A DNA stretch of 37,791 nt from Halalkalibacter hemicellulosilyticusJCM 9152 (GTDB taxonomy: Bacteria > Bacillota > Bacilli > Bacillales > Bacillaceae_D). Location: contig NZ_BAUU01000037.1 in the NCBI RefSeq assembly GCF_000513115.1, positions 1 to 37,791 on the forward strand, given 5' to 3'. Positions 25,680 to 36,414 of this stretch are shown here, one piece after another (position 1 is the stretch's first letter; every line of letters begins with the position of its first letter). The notes below the pieces were generated by a model. It ran no database searches, had not been told where the DNA came from, and saw nothing but the letters and a program-made list of their open reading frames with translations. The position numbers were made by a program, and so were the translations under genes.

Positions 25680-25964
25680 TTGTTAAAACCATTAGGTGAT
25701 CGTATTGTTATTGAATTAGTTGAATCTGAGGAAAAAACGGCGAGTGGGATTGTACTTCCCGATTCTGCAAAGGAAAAGCCTCAAGAAGGAAAAGTCGTTG
25801 CTGTTGGAACTGGTCGTGTAACAGATAATGGCGAACGAATTGAGCTTGAAGTAAGCACAGGAGATGCAATTATCTTCTCGAAATATGCAGGTACAGAAGT
25901 GAAGTATGAAGGGAAAGAATACCTTATCTTAAGAGAAAGTGACGTTCTTGCGATTATCGGTTAA
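25680..25964 (+). CDS. groES: Co-chaperonin GroES
   Basis: GroES is the lid of the GroEL folding chamber. The 94-residue protein reads [20 protein letters not shown], with the mobile loop [19 protein letters not shown] (about 17-35) and a C-terminal [14 protein letters not shown] chose TTG 25680 by comparison with Bacillus GroES and because AAGGAGG lies 9 bp upstream; a GTG at 25671 abuts that site. groEL follows after 39 bp. Confidence 0.97.
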   Translation: MLKPLGDRIVIELVESEEKTASGIVLPDSAKEKPQEGKVVAVGTGRVTDNGERIELEVSTGDAIIFSKYAGTEVKYEGKEYLILRESDVLAIIG

Positions 25965-25991
25965 GGAAAAGAGCTACATATAATATATTAG

Positions 25992-27647
<1,656 letters not shown>

Positions 27648-27693
27648 TGACCGACCGCTCAACCCCTTGATATATAAGGGTTTTGAAGTGATT

Positions 27694-27711
27694 TGCTAAC
27701 AAAATGCTAAC
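27694..27711 (+). repeat. TGCTAAC pair, left end (candidate recombinase arm sites)
   Basis: TGCTAAC at 27694-27700 and 27705-27711, 11 bp apart. The same pair, orientation and spacing recur at 37360-37377. They are likely binding sites for the integrase N-terminal domain or an excisionase. Confidence 0.6.
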
Positions 27712-27727
27712 ATAATGTTTAAATTTG

Positions 27728-27773
27728 AGACTTCTCATTAGTTCTTTTAACTTTTGAGAAGTCTTTTTCTTTT
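27728..27773 (+). terminator. Intrinsic terminator after groEL, inside the island
   Basis: AGACTTCTCA (27728-27737) pairs perfectly with 27755-27764, then TTTTCTTTT. It would end groESL transcripts and shield the cargo from the strong heat-shock promoter. A smaller hairpin lies at about 27660-27684. The rest of the gap to the cargo is AT-rich; TATCAT at 27851-27856 is a possible -10. Confidence 0.75.
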
Positions 27774-27944
27774 GCTTAAATAACAAGAAGTTATTTCAAA
27801 AATTTCATAAAATTAAGTTTTTAAATTCACAAATACATTTTCATTTATAGTATCATAAACAAAAGGAAAATAATGGTTCAGTATGATGGGAAAGGGACTT
27901 TTTGACCAATGCGTTTCGAGACAAAAGGAGGGGATTTATTAACA

Positions 27945-29066
27945 GTGAAAAGCCTTATTGATAACTATGAGAAAAGGTGCTTTGATTCATTATCAATTTT
28001 AGCAAGAAGTATTATTGATATGGACAAAGCTTTTAAAGAAGAGAATCTTGAAGGATTTCCTAAGTTAATGATTAAAGCCACGGGGGAGTTACATTCAATA
28101 GGACTCGAGCTAGGACTCGATTCCAAAGATATATACCCTTTGACATTAGATGAACAAATTGTATGGTGGGAAAAACCTCTACATTTGTGGCCGTATCCTT
28201 CTTTTGATGAGTGGTTTTTTGTTGAAGAGGACGAGTTAGAGCAAGCGGTATTATATGACTATGATGTAACAGAATTTTGTATTTCAATTGCACAAGGTGG
28301 TCATGATCCAATCCACGAACAAGATACAAAAGAATTCATCTCTATTCGTAACTTACTAAATAACGATTCTCATGATTACTCAAACATTAGGAAGTTCCTT
28401 ATTGAGAATCCAATATTGAATTTAGATAGCCCTACATACATGAGGAAAATTGCTCATATGCCACCTAATATACAAGAAAAGCTAGTGAATTATTTATATG
28501 AGGCTGTTCCAAAGCATTATTACAATGAAGGACAGGTCTATGTATGTCCAAGGTGTGGATGGACGCTATCAATCACCGATGATGGTGATGCAAATTGTGA
28601 TACGAATAAATGTAAAAAATTAAGCAGTGGATGGTATTTTAAGAGCATTAAGCTAAACAGCCATAAATTATTGCGAGTTCGTAGAGGGATTCGTCGCTAC
28701 ATTGTAGATCCCGGTCTGCTTGAATTGAATCTATTTAAAAGAATTGAAAAGCTTCCGGGACTTAAAGATGTCATTCTTTATCCCAACAATGATGAATATG
28801 ATTTGGAACTCATATTTGAAAGTGGTACTTCATGGGTAGTAGATGTAAAGGATTGGGTTAATCCGTATATGTTAAATCACAACCTAAAGCCATTTTCAAC
28901 AAATGTAATTCGAGAAAAGGCCTTTATAGTTGTACCATCGTTTCGAGGAAGTACATATGTAAAAACATTACGGAGTATTTGTAAAAAAGGCTATGAAGTT
29001 TTAGATGATAAACAGTTTGTAAAGCTTGTGCAGAAGGAGGGGGCACAGTTTGAGAGTCAAATTTGA
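27945..29066 (+). CDS. PIWI-RE system REase-fold protein with zinc ribbon
   Basis: First gene of the three-gene PIWI-RE operon. The 373-residue protein has a helical N-terminal half, a zinc-ribbon-like segment with Cys201/Cys204 (CPRCGW) and Cys218/Cys223, then a PD-(D/E)xK nuclease core: Asp286 in YDLEL and the DVK motif Asp300-Lys302 in SWVVDVKDW, followed by an RNA/DNA-end-type helical tail. A REase-fold partner is one of the defining neighbours of PIWI-RE genes. I chose GTG 27945, preceded by AGGAGGGG; an ATG at 27909 would add 12 residues and overlap that site. It overlaps the helicase start by 17 bp. Cleavage substrate unknown. Confidence 0.8.
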   Translation: MKSLIDNYEKRCFDSLSILARSIIDMDKAFKEENLEGFPKLMIKATGELHSIGLELGLDSKDIYPLTLDEQIVWWEKPLHLWPYPSFDEWFFVEEDELEQAVLYDYDVTEFCISIAQGGHDPIHEQDTKEFISIRNLLNNDSHDYSNIRKFLIENPILNLDSPTYMRKIAHMPPNIQEKLVNYLYEAVPKHYYNEGQVYVCPRCGWTLSITDDGDANCDTNKCKKLSSGWYFKSIKLNSHKLLRVRRGIRRYIVDPGLLELNLFKRIEKLPGLKDVILYPNNDEYDLELIFESGTSWVVDVKDWVNPYMLNHNLKPFSTNVIREKAFIVVPSFRGSTYVKTLRSICKKGYEVLDDKQFVKLVQKEGAQFESQI

Positions 29067-32000
29067 CCAGCACTTTAAATCAGCAATTGATGATGTGAAA
29101 GATATCTTAATAAATCATAATTTTAATGATGATGAAAGTGAGGTTTACGCAAAATTAATAGTTGAGGTTGAAGTTGCCTTTTATGTTTCAACTCAATTGC
29201 TACCTTCCGATAACAAGCAGCGCTCACAATTAGAATACCTATATTCAGGTACACACTTACCACAATTCCAACAGTTTACACCTACTCAAATGGAGTTGTG
29301 GATGAAAGTTAGGGTGTTATTGCCAGCTTGGAAAGCAAGAACCATTGCTTCTAGTAAGATTGAGGATTATATTGAGATACCCGTCCCTTCGAACTTATGC
29401 CATCTAACATTCGAAGAAAACACAATAGAATGGAAGTCTCTTATTCAATATCCTGAAAGAACGAATCTTTATAAGGATTTATTATCAATGCCAATTCCTT
29501 ATTTAGAGAATAAGAAAGGCTTTGCTTCACCAAAGTCAGAGGTTTCCTATTTTGATAAGGAACTATTCAAAAGTGAATATTATACAATTCCAGAACACAT
29601 GAAGCCTTTTCCAACTTTTAATGAGGGAGTTTTTCTAACTCCTTCGAAAAAAGGAAAAGATATGACAATTAGTAAAAGTGACTTATTACAATCAGCTGAA
29701 CGTATGGATATGATAATCAATCAAGATTGGTATGAGCGAATAAAAGAATTAAATTTTCATGAAGTTGTTGGGGAAACTCTAATAAAGTCTGAAAGATTAA
29801 ACATAAGTGGTACTCAACACTGGGTTGGGACGCTTTCCGCTGGTAAATCAACAATCATGGATGTTATTGCATTCCATCAGTCATTACAAGAAAAAGTGAC
29901 GGTGTTAGTTGTAGGAGACGTTGCTACCGCTTTACAAAAAGTTGATTTGTTTCATTCTTTAGGAGTTAAAACTGTACCGATATTAAGCTACCGACAACGA
30001 AAAGACCATATTAAACAACATTTTCAATCTATAAATGAAAATGTTAAAAGCCTATCAACTTTAAAAAAGCGTTCGTTCCGTTATTTATCTGACACATGCA
30101 TAATTAAGACCTCGCAAGAGAAGCTTACAGACACAGCTCCACCATGCTTTAGTTTAAAGGAAAAAGGAAAAACAAAAGTATGTCCATATTTTAAGCAATG
30201 TTCCTATCATAATGCTTATCTCGACTTACCAAATGCCCAAATTATTGTTGCTACTATTCAGGGGCTAGTATTAAGTGAGCTACCTCCTATCCTAGTAGGT
30301 ATTCGGATGAGAATGCTTGAGTATGTTAGCAAAAGTTCGGATTTAATTTTAGTAGACGAATCAGATAGGGTCCAATCACAGTTGGACAGTATATTTGCTC
30401 CTAGTGTTGAGATGGCTGGCACAGAGGATAGTTGGTTAGAAAAATTACAAAACAAAGCGTTTCAATCTTTTGTTCGCTCAAAAATACCTTTAAGCAAAAG
30501 ACGTGTCGAAAGATGGTTTATTGCTCTTCAGAATACAGTTACAGCATCTTACATTGCATTTGGACAGCTACAGGATCAAGATATATTAAAGATGATAGGG
30601 AAACAGTACTTTACTGGATATAAGTTAATAAAAATGTTTCTGCTTAATGCTTTTGGTGTAACTCCAGAAAATGAAGAAAAGATTATAAAGAGTAAAGAGT
30701 TTCAAAAGCTATCAGAACAGTTAGAGTCATTCATTCATAGCTATAGAAAAGATGAGTATGCTCATGAACCTAATAATGCTTCAAATGAAGAACTTAAACG
30801 AAAATTAAGAGGGGGAATTGATTCTATCACTCAAGACAATGATGATATACGGTTTCTTTTAGATGAAATAATATCCATAATTCAACCTATAGCGAAGTTT
30901 CCAGACCATAAACAGTCATTACTACAAAAACAATTAAGATTTTCTCTATCGATTCTGTTTATAGAAAAGAATCTATTTACCTTAATTCAACTCCTGCCAT
31001 CAGTAAGAGATGAATTAAAAGGATTAGTAGAAGATGAGGTTATGTCAATTTTTACTGGAACACCTGAAGATTATGATGGATTAATTCCTATATCGCCTAC
31101 TGGTATTTGGATGGGATTCCGGTATGAGAGTGACCAACAATCCAATGCTCAAAATGGAAAGTTAAATTTTATGCGTTATGTAGGTGTAGGTAGATATATA
31201 TTAACGAATTTAGATCACCTTTTTGAAGGTATCGACCATTACAAAGGAGCACCAGTGGCACTATTGTCAGGTACTAGTAGTGCTCCTTATTCTTCAAAGT
31301 ACAACGTGCAGCTACCTGTTTCATATTTACTAGAAAAAGAAGATGAAGATTTGCCAAATATAAATATGTCTTTTAGACCGTTAATGAAAAGAGATGAGTT
31401 TATCATTATTTCTGGAAAACACGGAGCGGAAAGGAATATTGCTTTAAAAGAAGCTACAAGAATACTTTTTCAACAAAATATTTTGCAAGATTCACTTAAA
31501 AGATCTAGTAGTGGGAGGGAGCGGGTACTAATTGTTGTAGGCTCCTATAAAGAAGCGAAAATTGTAGGGGAGTATTTAATGGATATTTGGCCAGACCCAA
31601 ATGAAGTTTACCATTTAGTAAATGATGAAACAAAGTTAGGAACAAAAGGGGAATGGACAAGACAGAAAATATCTTCTTTTCCAAAGGTACGGGGATCAAT
31701 CCTTGTAGTACCACTTCTAGCATTAGAGCGAGGTCATAACATAATCACTACAATAGATGAACAAGTGGTAGCTGCTTTTGAAACCGCAATATTTTTAGTT
31801 AGACCATATCCAAAACCATTTGACGTAGATCGAGTTGTGAACCGACTTAATGAGTTTTCAATTGATATGCTTTCAAAACAATATAATGGTAATTATGATG
31901 TGAAGGAAGAAGTGCTATCGCTTCGAAACAGAGCATATGTAATTCAGAAAGAATTACTAGCTAATCAAGTGTGGTTCCGACACCTTGATGAAAAAGAAAG

Positions 32001-32292
32001 GTATCATCTTGTCATGGATATGTTTATTAGTGTTTGGCAATTAATAGGGCGACTAATCCGCGGAGGGGTATCTGCCAATGTCTTGTTATGTGATGGCAGC
32101 TTTGCTCCTGAAACAATAAAAGGGAATTCCGACTCTTATGAAACTAGTATGATTCTGTCTTGGAAGAAAGTATTATCAGAGGTTTTAGATACACCTAAAA
32201 CGTCAACTATTGCTTCAAAACTTTATAGCCCCATCATTAATGGCATACAAAATGTGGAGGGAGTAACAACATATGAAAAAAAGAAATTATAA
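29050..32292 (+). CDS. PIWI-RE system DinG/XPD-like helicase
   Basis: A 1080-residue SF2 helicase of the DinG-like type found beside PIWI-RE. Walker A is GTLSAGKST (residues 260-268); Walker B is VDESD (Asp436-Glu437), a DESD in place of DEAH; four cysteines (350, 366, 378, 384) lie between them where DinG/XPD carry a 4Fe-4S cluster; motif VI is QLIGRLIRGG (997-1006). About 250 extra N-terminal residues and a long insert (about 450-760) are family-specific. TTG 29050 is chosen because AAGGAGGGGG lies 7-10 bp upstream. The gene overlaps its neighbours by 17 and 20 bp. It likely unwinds the nucleic-acid duplex that the PIWI protein recognises. Confidence 0.88.
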   Translation: MRVKFDQHFKSAIDDVKDILINHNFNDDESEVYAKLIVEVEVAFYVSTQLLPSDNKQRSQLEYLYSGTHLPQFQQFTPTQMELWMKVRVLLPAWKARTIASSKIEDYIEIPVPSNLCHLTFEENTIEWKSLIQYPERTNLYKDLLSMPIPYLENKKGFASPKSEVSYFDKELFKSEYYTIPEHMKPFPTFNEGVFLTPSKKGKDMTISKSDLLQSAERMDMIINQDWYERIKELNFHEVVGETLIKSERLNISGTQHWVGTLSAGKSTIMDVIAFHQSLQEKVTVLVVGDVATALQKVDLFHSLGVKTVPILSYRQRKDHIKQHFQSINENVKSLSTLKKRSFRYLSDTCIIKTSQEKLTDTAPPCFSLKEKGKTKVCPYFKQCSYHNAYLDLPNAQIIVATIQGLVLSELPPILVGIRMRMLEYVSKSSDLILVDESDRVQSQLDSIFAPSVEMAGTEDSWLEKLQNKAFQSFVRSKIPLSKRRVERWFIALQNTVTASYIAFGQLQDQDILKMIGKQYFTGYKLIKMFLLNAFGVTPENEEKIIKSKEFQKLSEQLESFIHSYRKDEYAHEPNNASNEELKRKLRGGIDSITQDNDDIRFLLDEIISIIQPIAKFPDHKQSLLQKQLRFSLSILFIEKNLFTLIQLLPSVRDELKGLVEDEVMSIFTGTPEDYDGLIPISPTGIWMGFRYESDQQSNAQNGKLNFMRYVGVGRYILTNLDHLFEGIDHYKGAPVALLSGTSSAPYSSKYNVQLPVSYLLEKEDEDLPNINMSFRPLMKRDEFIIISGKHGAERNIALKEATRILFQQNILQDSLKRSSSGRERVLIVVGSYKEAKIVGEYLMDIWPDPNEVYHLVNDETKLGTKGEWTRQKISSFPKVRGSILVVPLLALERGHNIITTIDEQVVAAFETAIFLVRPYPKPFDVDRVVNRLNEFSIDMLSKQYNGNYDVKEEVLSLRNRAYVIQKELLANQVWFRHLDEKERYHLVMDMFISVWQLIGRLIRGGVSANVLLCDGSFAPETIKGNSDSYETSMILSWKKVLSEVLDTPKTSTIASKLYSPIINGIQNVEGVTTYEKKKL

Positions 32293-34627
32293 TACCGACA
32301 GCATTGAAGTGTTTTCAATTCCTATTAAAGAAGAAAGTATAGAAGGTTATGCAGTTTATTTTCCAAAAGCATTGCGTGAGTTACTTCAGGTTAAAAAGCC
32401 AAAACATTTTTATATGTCTCCTATACGCTCTCTTCAAGAGACAATTAAGATAATGTTTTCAGATTTTCTATTCTTTAATTCCAATGCAGAAAAATTTTTA
32501 AATCAGCCTTGGTTATTTTTTCGAGCACCCTTTGACATTGAGTGGCTAAAAGAAATGATTCAATCCTGGTATAAAGTTCACTTTAATGAAGAACTACCAG
32601 CATCAATCCTAAATGATTTGAGTATTCAAAAAGAAAAAAGAATCGTAGATATTACTATTAATGAAGCTGGAAATCCAATCATGAAGGACTTTTTTACTTT
32701 TCAATATTTACCGAAACATTATGCGGATAAAATAAAGAATCCCTTATTTGTAGAGTCGCTCGGAAAATCATTAAATTTTATACCAATTCAATCTGACCAA
32801 AAAGGTGAACTGGTAAGTTGGCCTCCAGAGCGCTATGAACGAAATGAAAAGAAGTATTATTTTTCATATAAAATTACATTTAGTTTGCAAACTGTTCCAT
32901 TTAGTGAAACCCCTCAAATGTATTTACATATTGGACTTGTTCGTTGGAAAACAGATGGAAATGTTGTGACGCGCAATCGTAGGTTAACCGTATATATAAG
33001 AGGTAATTTCCCGTGGATTGTAGGAAATGGGGACAAATTACCATTCATACCAGCTAAAATAAAACGAGTAAAAACGGAAGGGAAATACACTTATTTTTGG
33101 GACCAAAAAATAGATCAAGTTATTGAAGGCATGAATATACCGGCGAGAATTTCATCCTTAACCGAATTAGAGAAGGATGCTGAGAGTATTTTCGAGGGGA
33201 TAAATGATAGCAATCGTTTTTCGGTTTCTATTCCTTATAGTACCCAGTTGTTTGGATATCACCCAATTAGTGATGGAGCTGGTTTTAAGGAGCGCTATGA
33301 GATAGCAAAAGCTGCAGCAAATGAAATTGGACTGACAGGAAATTTCTTGAATTATCCAAGAGTTGCTGGTGCTTCTAAGGTTTATTCCAAAGGACTTGAA
33401 CTAAGCTTGCCTAAAAACTTTACTATATATATGTATTATTCAAGCCAAGAATGGTTGGAAAAAGCAGAAGAAGCGATTCTTCAGAATTTAAAAGTAGAGA
33501 AGAATGAAAATAGTACCTATCAATTAAATGATACTCTTATTCAAATTAAGCCAATACGCATTTCAGAAAATTTATTTGTCGATGAGAGCAATAAAATGGA
33601 GCTTTTAAATCGAATTGAAAAAATGGTTGCACCAACTACTTTTGTATCTGGATGTTTATTTGAACTTCATGATAAGGAACAATTTAAGAGTTGGATAGAC
33701 CCAAAAGATTATATTAGAAACTTATTTGCTAAGAATGATATATTGACCCAATTTATCACACCTGATAATCCAAATGATTCGGATAAGAAATTTGAGAAAG
33801 GTACATTAGATTTATTTAGACAGGTGGGCATTCTTTCTTACCGGGTAATGGGACTGATAAAGGAAACAACACAGTATATTGGTTTCCTATATATAGAGAA
33901 AAACAAGAAAACTAGCAAAGATAAAATTGGGTTCCCTTTAATGGTAAGGGTTTGTGCATCTGGTGTAATGATGGCTATACCAAATGAAGGATGGGTTTCA
34001 TATTCTGAGGGTTTGTTGCTGTTGACAAAACACTCAGAGAAATATTCACGGAATTATTCAAAACAGGATATTAATAAGTTTATATATTCGTTGTTAGCAG
34101 AGTTGGAAGGGGAGCATATCATTCTATTTACACATAGCCAAAATAGTCGAAGAGTGCTTCCTTCCTTAAACAATACAAATTTGCGGGCGGACTACTTTGA
34201 ACCAATGTATAGTAATTTGTCTGTTGTTCGTATTCGCGATCAAAAAGATAATGAAACACCAGAGTGGTGTGCTTATCGACATGAAAGTGAGGGTTATTCA
34301 GCGGGAGCTATCCCTGAATCACTGCCAACCGGTGTGTATCAGCTGAACGATAGAGTATTTTTTAGTATTGCAGGAAAATCAACAACACAAAGTCAAATGA
34401 ATCCCAACAAGACCAAACTAGAATCACCAACCAGTTTGTTTCATAAACCGGTAGCTATTGAAGTAGCTGTCCCTGTTTACCATAAAGACTTTTCACCAAT
34501 TGAGCTTGCAAAGATAACACATGATCTACGCAAAAATACTAGCATTCAATACGATAAAGATATGACAAACTTTCCATTGCCGATTCATTTAGCGTTAAAG
34601 GCGAAGGAGTACGCCTTTACTATATAG
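32273..34627 (+). CDS. PIWI-RE protein (prokaryotic PIWI with conserved R and E)
   Basis: A 784-residue protein matching the PIWI-RE family: a divergent N-terminal region (about 1-380), a MID-like domain, and an RNase H-like PIWI domain at the C-terminus (about 560-784). Landmarks are HSQNSRRVLPSL (621-632), VVRIRD (651-656), GVYQLNDRVFFSIAGKS, and the terminal LPIHLALKAKEYAF with Glu779; the family is named for a conserved Arg and Glu around the guide-end pocket. I cannot fix which residue is the signature Arg without an alignment, nor say whether the nuclease site is intact. Neighbours (REase and DinG-like helicase) are exactly those described for the family. ATG 32273 follows GGAGGGAG. Predicted role: guide-directed defence against plasmids or phage. 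Confidence 0.85.
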   Translation: MKKRNYNTDSIEVFSIPIKEESIEGYAVYFPKALRELLQVKKPKHFYMSPIRSLQETIKIMFSDFLFFNSNAEKFLNQPWLFFRAPFDIEWLKEMIQSWYKVHFNEELPASILNDLSIQKEKRIVDITINEAGNPIMKDFFTFQYLPKHYADKIKNPLFVESLGKSLNFIPIQSDQKGELVSWPPERYERNEKKYYFSYKITFSLQTVPFSETPQMYLHIGLVRWKTDGNVVTRNRRLTVYIRGNFPWIVGNGDKLPFIPAKIKRVKTEGKYTYFWDQKIDQVIEGMNIPARISSLTELEKDAESIFEGINDSNRFSVSIPYSTQLFGYHPISDGAGFKERYEIAKAAANEIGLTGNFLNYPRVAGASKVYSKGLELSLPKNFTIYMYYSSQEWLEKAEEAILQNLKVEKNENSTYQLNDTLIQIKPIRISENLFVDESNKMELLNRIEKMVAPTTFVSGCLFELHDKEQFKSWIDPKDYIRNLFAKNDILTQFITPDNPNDSDKKFEKGTLDLFRQVGILSYRVMGLIKETTQYIGFLYIEKNKKTSKDKIGFPLMVRVCASGVMMAIPNEGWVSYSEGLLLLTKHSEKYSRNYSKQDINKFIYSLLAELEGEHIILFTHSQNSRRVLPSLNNTNLRADYFEPMYSNLSVVRIRDQKDNETPEWCAYRHESEGYSAGAIPESLPTGVYQLNDRVFFSIAGKSTTQSQMNPNKTKLESPTSLFHKPVAIEVAVPVYHKDFSPIELAKITHDLRKNTSIQYDKDMTNFPLPIHLALKAKEYAFTI

Positions 34628-34830
34628 TTAGGAATTTAATAATGTTATAACGATAACTTTGGACCACACAATTGATGAAAAAACGGAAAGATACTAAGTT
34701 GAAAAGGTACTTATGCTATCTAACTATAAAATGTAAATAACACATGAAAAGTGAGCCACATGACAACTAAAAACTGAATCACTTAAAGCTTGTGAATTAT
34801 ATATAATACTCTATCCTACATCGGCTTTAT

Positions 34831-34921
34831 ATGGAGAGGCGGGCATGATAACCTTGCAGGGATGCGAGATCCCTACCTACTGCATGCTTTCGCAAAGAAG
34901 TCATGTCCGTAGAGGCTCCAT
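34831..34921 (+). ncRNA. Candidate structured RNA between the PIWI-RE operon and the FRG module
   Basis: About 91 nt able to fold as a three-way junction. Outer stem: ATGGAG (34831-34836) with CTCCAT (34916-34921). Middle stem: 34840-34848 with 34901-34909 (nine pairs, one G-U). Two inner hairpins: AGGGAT (34858-34863), loop GCGAG, and its complement (34869-34874); and CTTT, CGC, AAAG (34887-34897). The block is GC-richer than the AT-rich DNA around it and has no credible gene; a 65-codon frame across it has no ribosome site of note. It could also be a mobile-element end. The rest of 34628-35127 shows nothing I recognise. Confidence 0.45.
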
Positions 34922-35127
34922 GTCAAGCCTGTCCTCATCACAAAAATTCAGCTGTAAGTTTGTGAAATCCGCCAAATTTAAGTGGCTTAAAAAAATGTTG
35001 CGAAATGGTTCACTTTTCAATTGCGAAATACAAAATGCCTAACGTACTAAAACTTAGATATTACTTGTTGTAGTCTAAAAATGCTAACATATTTCAGGAT
35101 AATATACTATGAAAGGAATTAAAGTCA

Positions 35128-36399
35128 TTGATTAAATACATTACGAAATATAACTTTACTGATGTTCCAACCTTATTTAGTCAAATTATTTTAGATTTTG
35201 AGTTAATAGAAGATCCTCCATTTTACATCATAATTACGAATGATGAGCAAAATTGCTTTTTAGGATATATAGAAGGGTTTGCAGAATATATATCATGTAG
35301 AGTGGTTTCAAGAGTCATTAAAATAAATCACGTTTTAAAAAATTCAGATGATTATATCTTGGATCACGAGAAGGAAATTAAAGAGATTAGTGTAGGCGAC
35401 TTTAAAAGTATTGAATTAAATATCAGAAGTTTAAAAGAAGCTCTAGAAGTCTCTAGTATAATAGTTTCAAATAAAAACGATTTTCTATTTAGAGGGCAAG
35501 CGAATAAAGAATGGAAAATTGAGAGTAGTTTATTTAGAAAAGGATATGATCGAAGTAAGGAAGCGCTATTATATTCGGAAATTAGGCATTTAAATCATGA
35601 CCAATTTAATTCAGATGATTTTAATCAATTAAGTAGTGATATGCAGCATTATGGAATTCCTACTAGACTAGTGGATTGGACAAGTAATATTTTTAATGCA
35701 ATCTATTTTGCTTGTGTAAGTGGTAGGGAAGATTTAAGTAAAGGTGGAATAGTCTTTGTAATGGATTGTCCAGAAATGTTAGATGTGGATTCGGAAACAT
35801 ATAAAGATATTCAATCTTTCTTAGAATACAGATATGGTTACACAGATGATGTCGAAGCAATATTCCCTATACTCTCCAAGATATATGAGTCAGATAAAAA
35901 ATATAAATTCTTAAAAATTAGATACTCTAACGAGCGAATAAAACGACAAAATGGTTACTTTTCTATATGCTTTGAAGCTAATGAAGACGAAGCGAACGGT
36001 TTTTTAAAATATAAGTTAAATGAATATCTAAAAAGGAATAATAGTAATGTTCCAGACAAACATTTAGATAAAGTTGTGGATATAATCAAAATTCCTCTTG
36101 ATGCTTCCGTTATGGATCGTATTTGCCAACAGGTTGAAGGTTATAATGCTATAGCTACAGAGCATCCAATTGACTTGGAGGGGTTAAAAGAGGCTTTAGA
36201 TAGATATAGAAGTATTAAACCTTTTGATCATATTATGAATGATATTCAAAAGTATGACCAGCATATTAAAATAATAATCCCTGCTACATATAAGAAAGAT
36301 ATTACTAATGAGTTAAATAAGGTTGGTGTTAATAGTAGTACTATATATCCAGATTTAGAAGGTATGACTAAGTTTATTAGAGAAAAGTATTCTAATTAA
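35128..36399 (+). CDS. FRG domain-containing protein
   Basis: A 423-residue protein with an FRG domain (about residues 105-235), named from the Phe-Arg-Gly at 121-123 in FLFRGQANKEWKIESSLFR; the second landmark is HYGIPTRLVDWTSN with Arg180 and Asp183. FRG proteins are widespread in phages and accessory islands, and no biochemical function is established that I know of. The N-terminal 100 residues and C-terminal 180 residues are unlike anything I recognise. TTG 35128 is the likely start, preceded by AAAGGAA. The next gene begins 15 bp after the stop, so the two form an operon. It is strongly AT-rich, unlike the core genes. Confidence 0.8.
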   Translation: MIKYITKYNFTDVPTLFSQIILDFELIEDPPFYIIITNDEQNCFLGYIEGFAEYISCRVVSRVIKINHVLKNSDDYILDHEKEIKEISVGDFKSIELNIRSLKEALEVSSIIVSNKNDFLFRGQANKEWKIESSLFRKGYDRSKEALLYSEIRHLNHDQFNSDDFNQLSSDMQHYGIPTRLVDWTSNIFNAIYFACVSGREDLSKGGIVFVMDCPEMLDVDSETYKDIQSFLEYRYGYTDDVEAIFPILSKIYESDKKYKFLKIRYSNERIKRQNGYFSICFEANEDEANGFLKYKLNEYLKRNNSNVPDKHLDKVVDIIKIPLDASVMDRICQQVEGYNAIATEHPIDLEGLKEALDRYRSIKPFDHIMNDIQKYDQHIKIIIPATYKKDITNELNKVGVNSSTIYPDLEGMTKFIREKYSN

Positions 36400-36414
36400 A
36401 AAGGAGGATTTAGA

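Noticed and set aside
27945-34627. A DISARM, Dnd or McrBC-type restriction system
   Set aside because: There is no methyltransferase, Dnd protein, AAA+ McrB or McrC; the helicase is DinG-like and the third gene is PIWI-RE.
34831-34921. A tRNA or tmRNA in the island
   Set aside because: No T-loop GGTTCRA motif, no 7-bp acceptor stem with the right spacing and no CCA; the fold is a different three-way junction.
34845-35042. 65-codon open frame downstream of the PIWI-RE gene
   Set aside because: No ribosome site, no familiar composition, and it overlaps the base-paired block, so I treat the region as noncoding.
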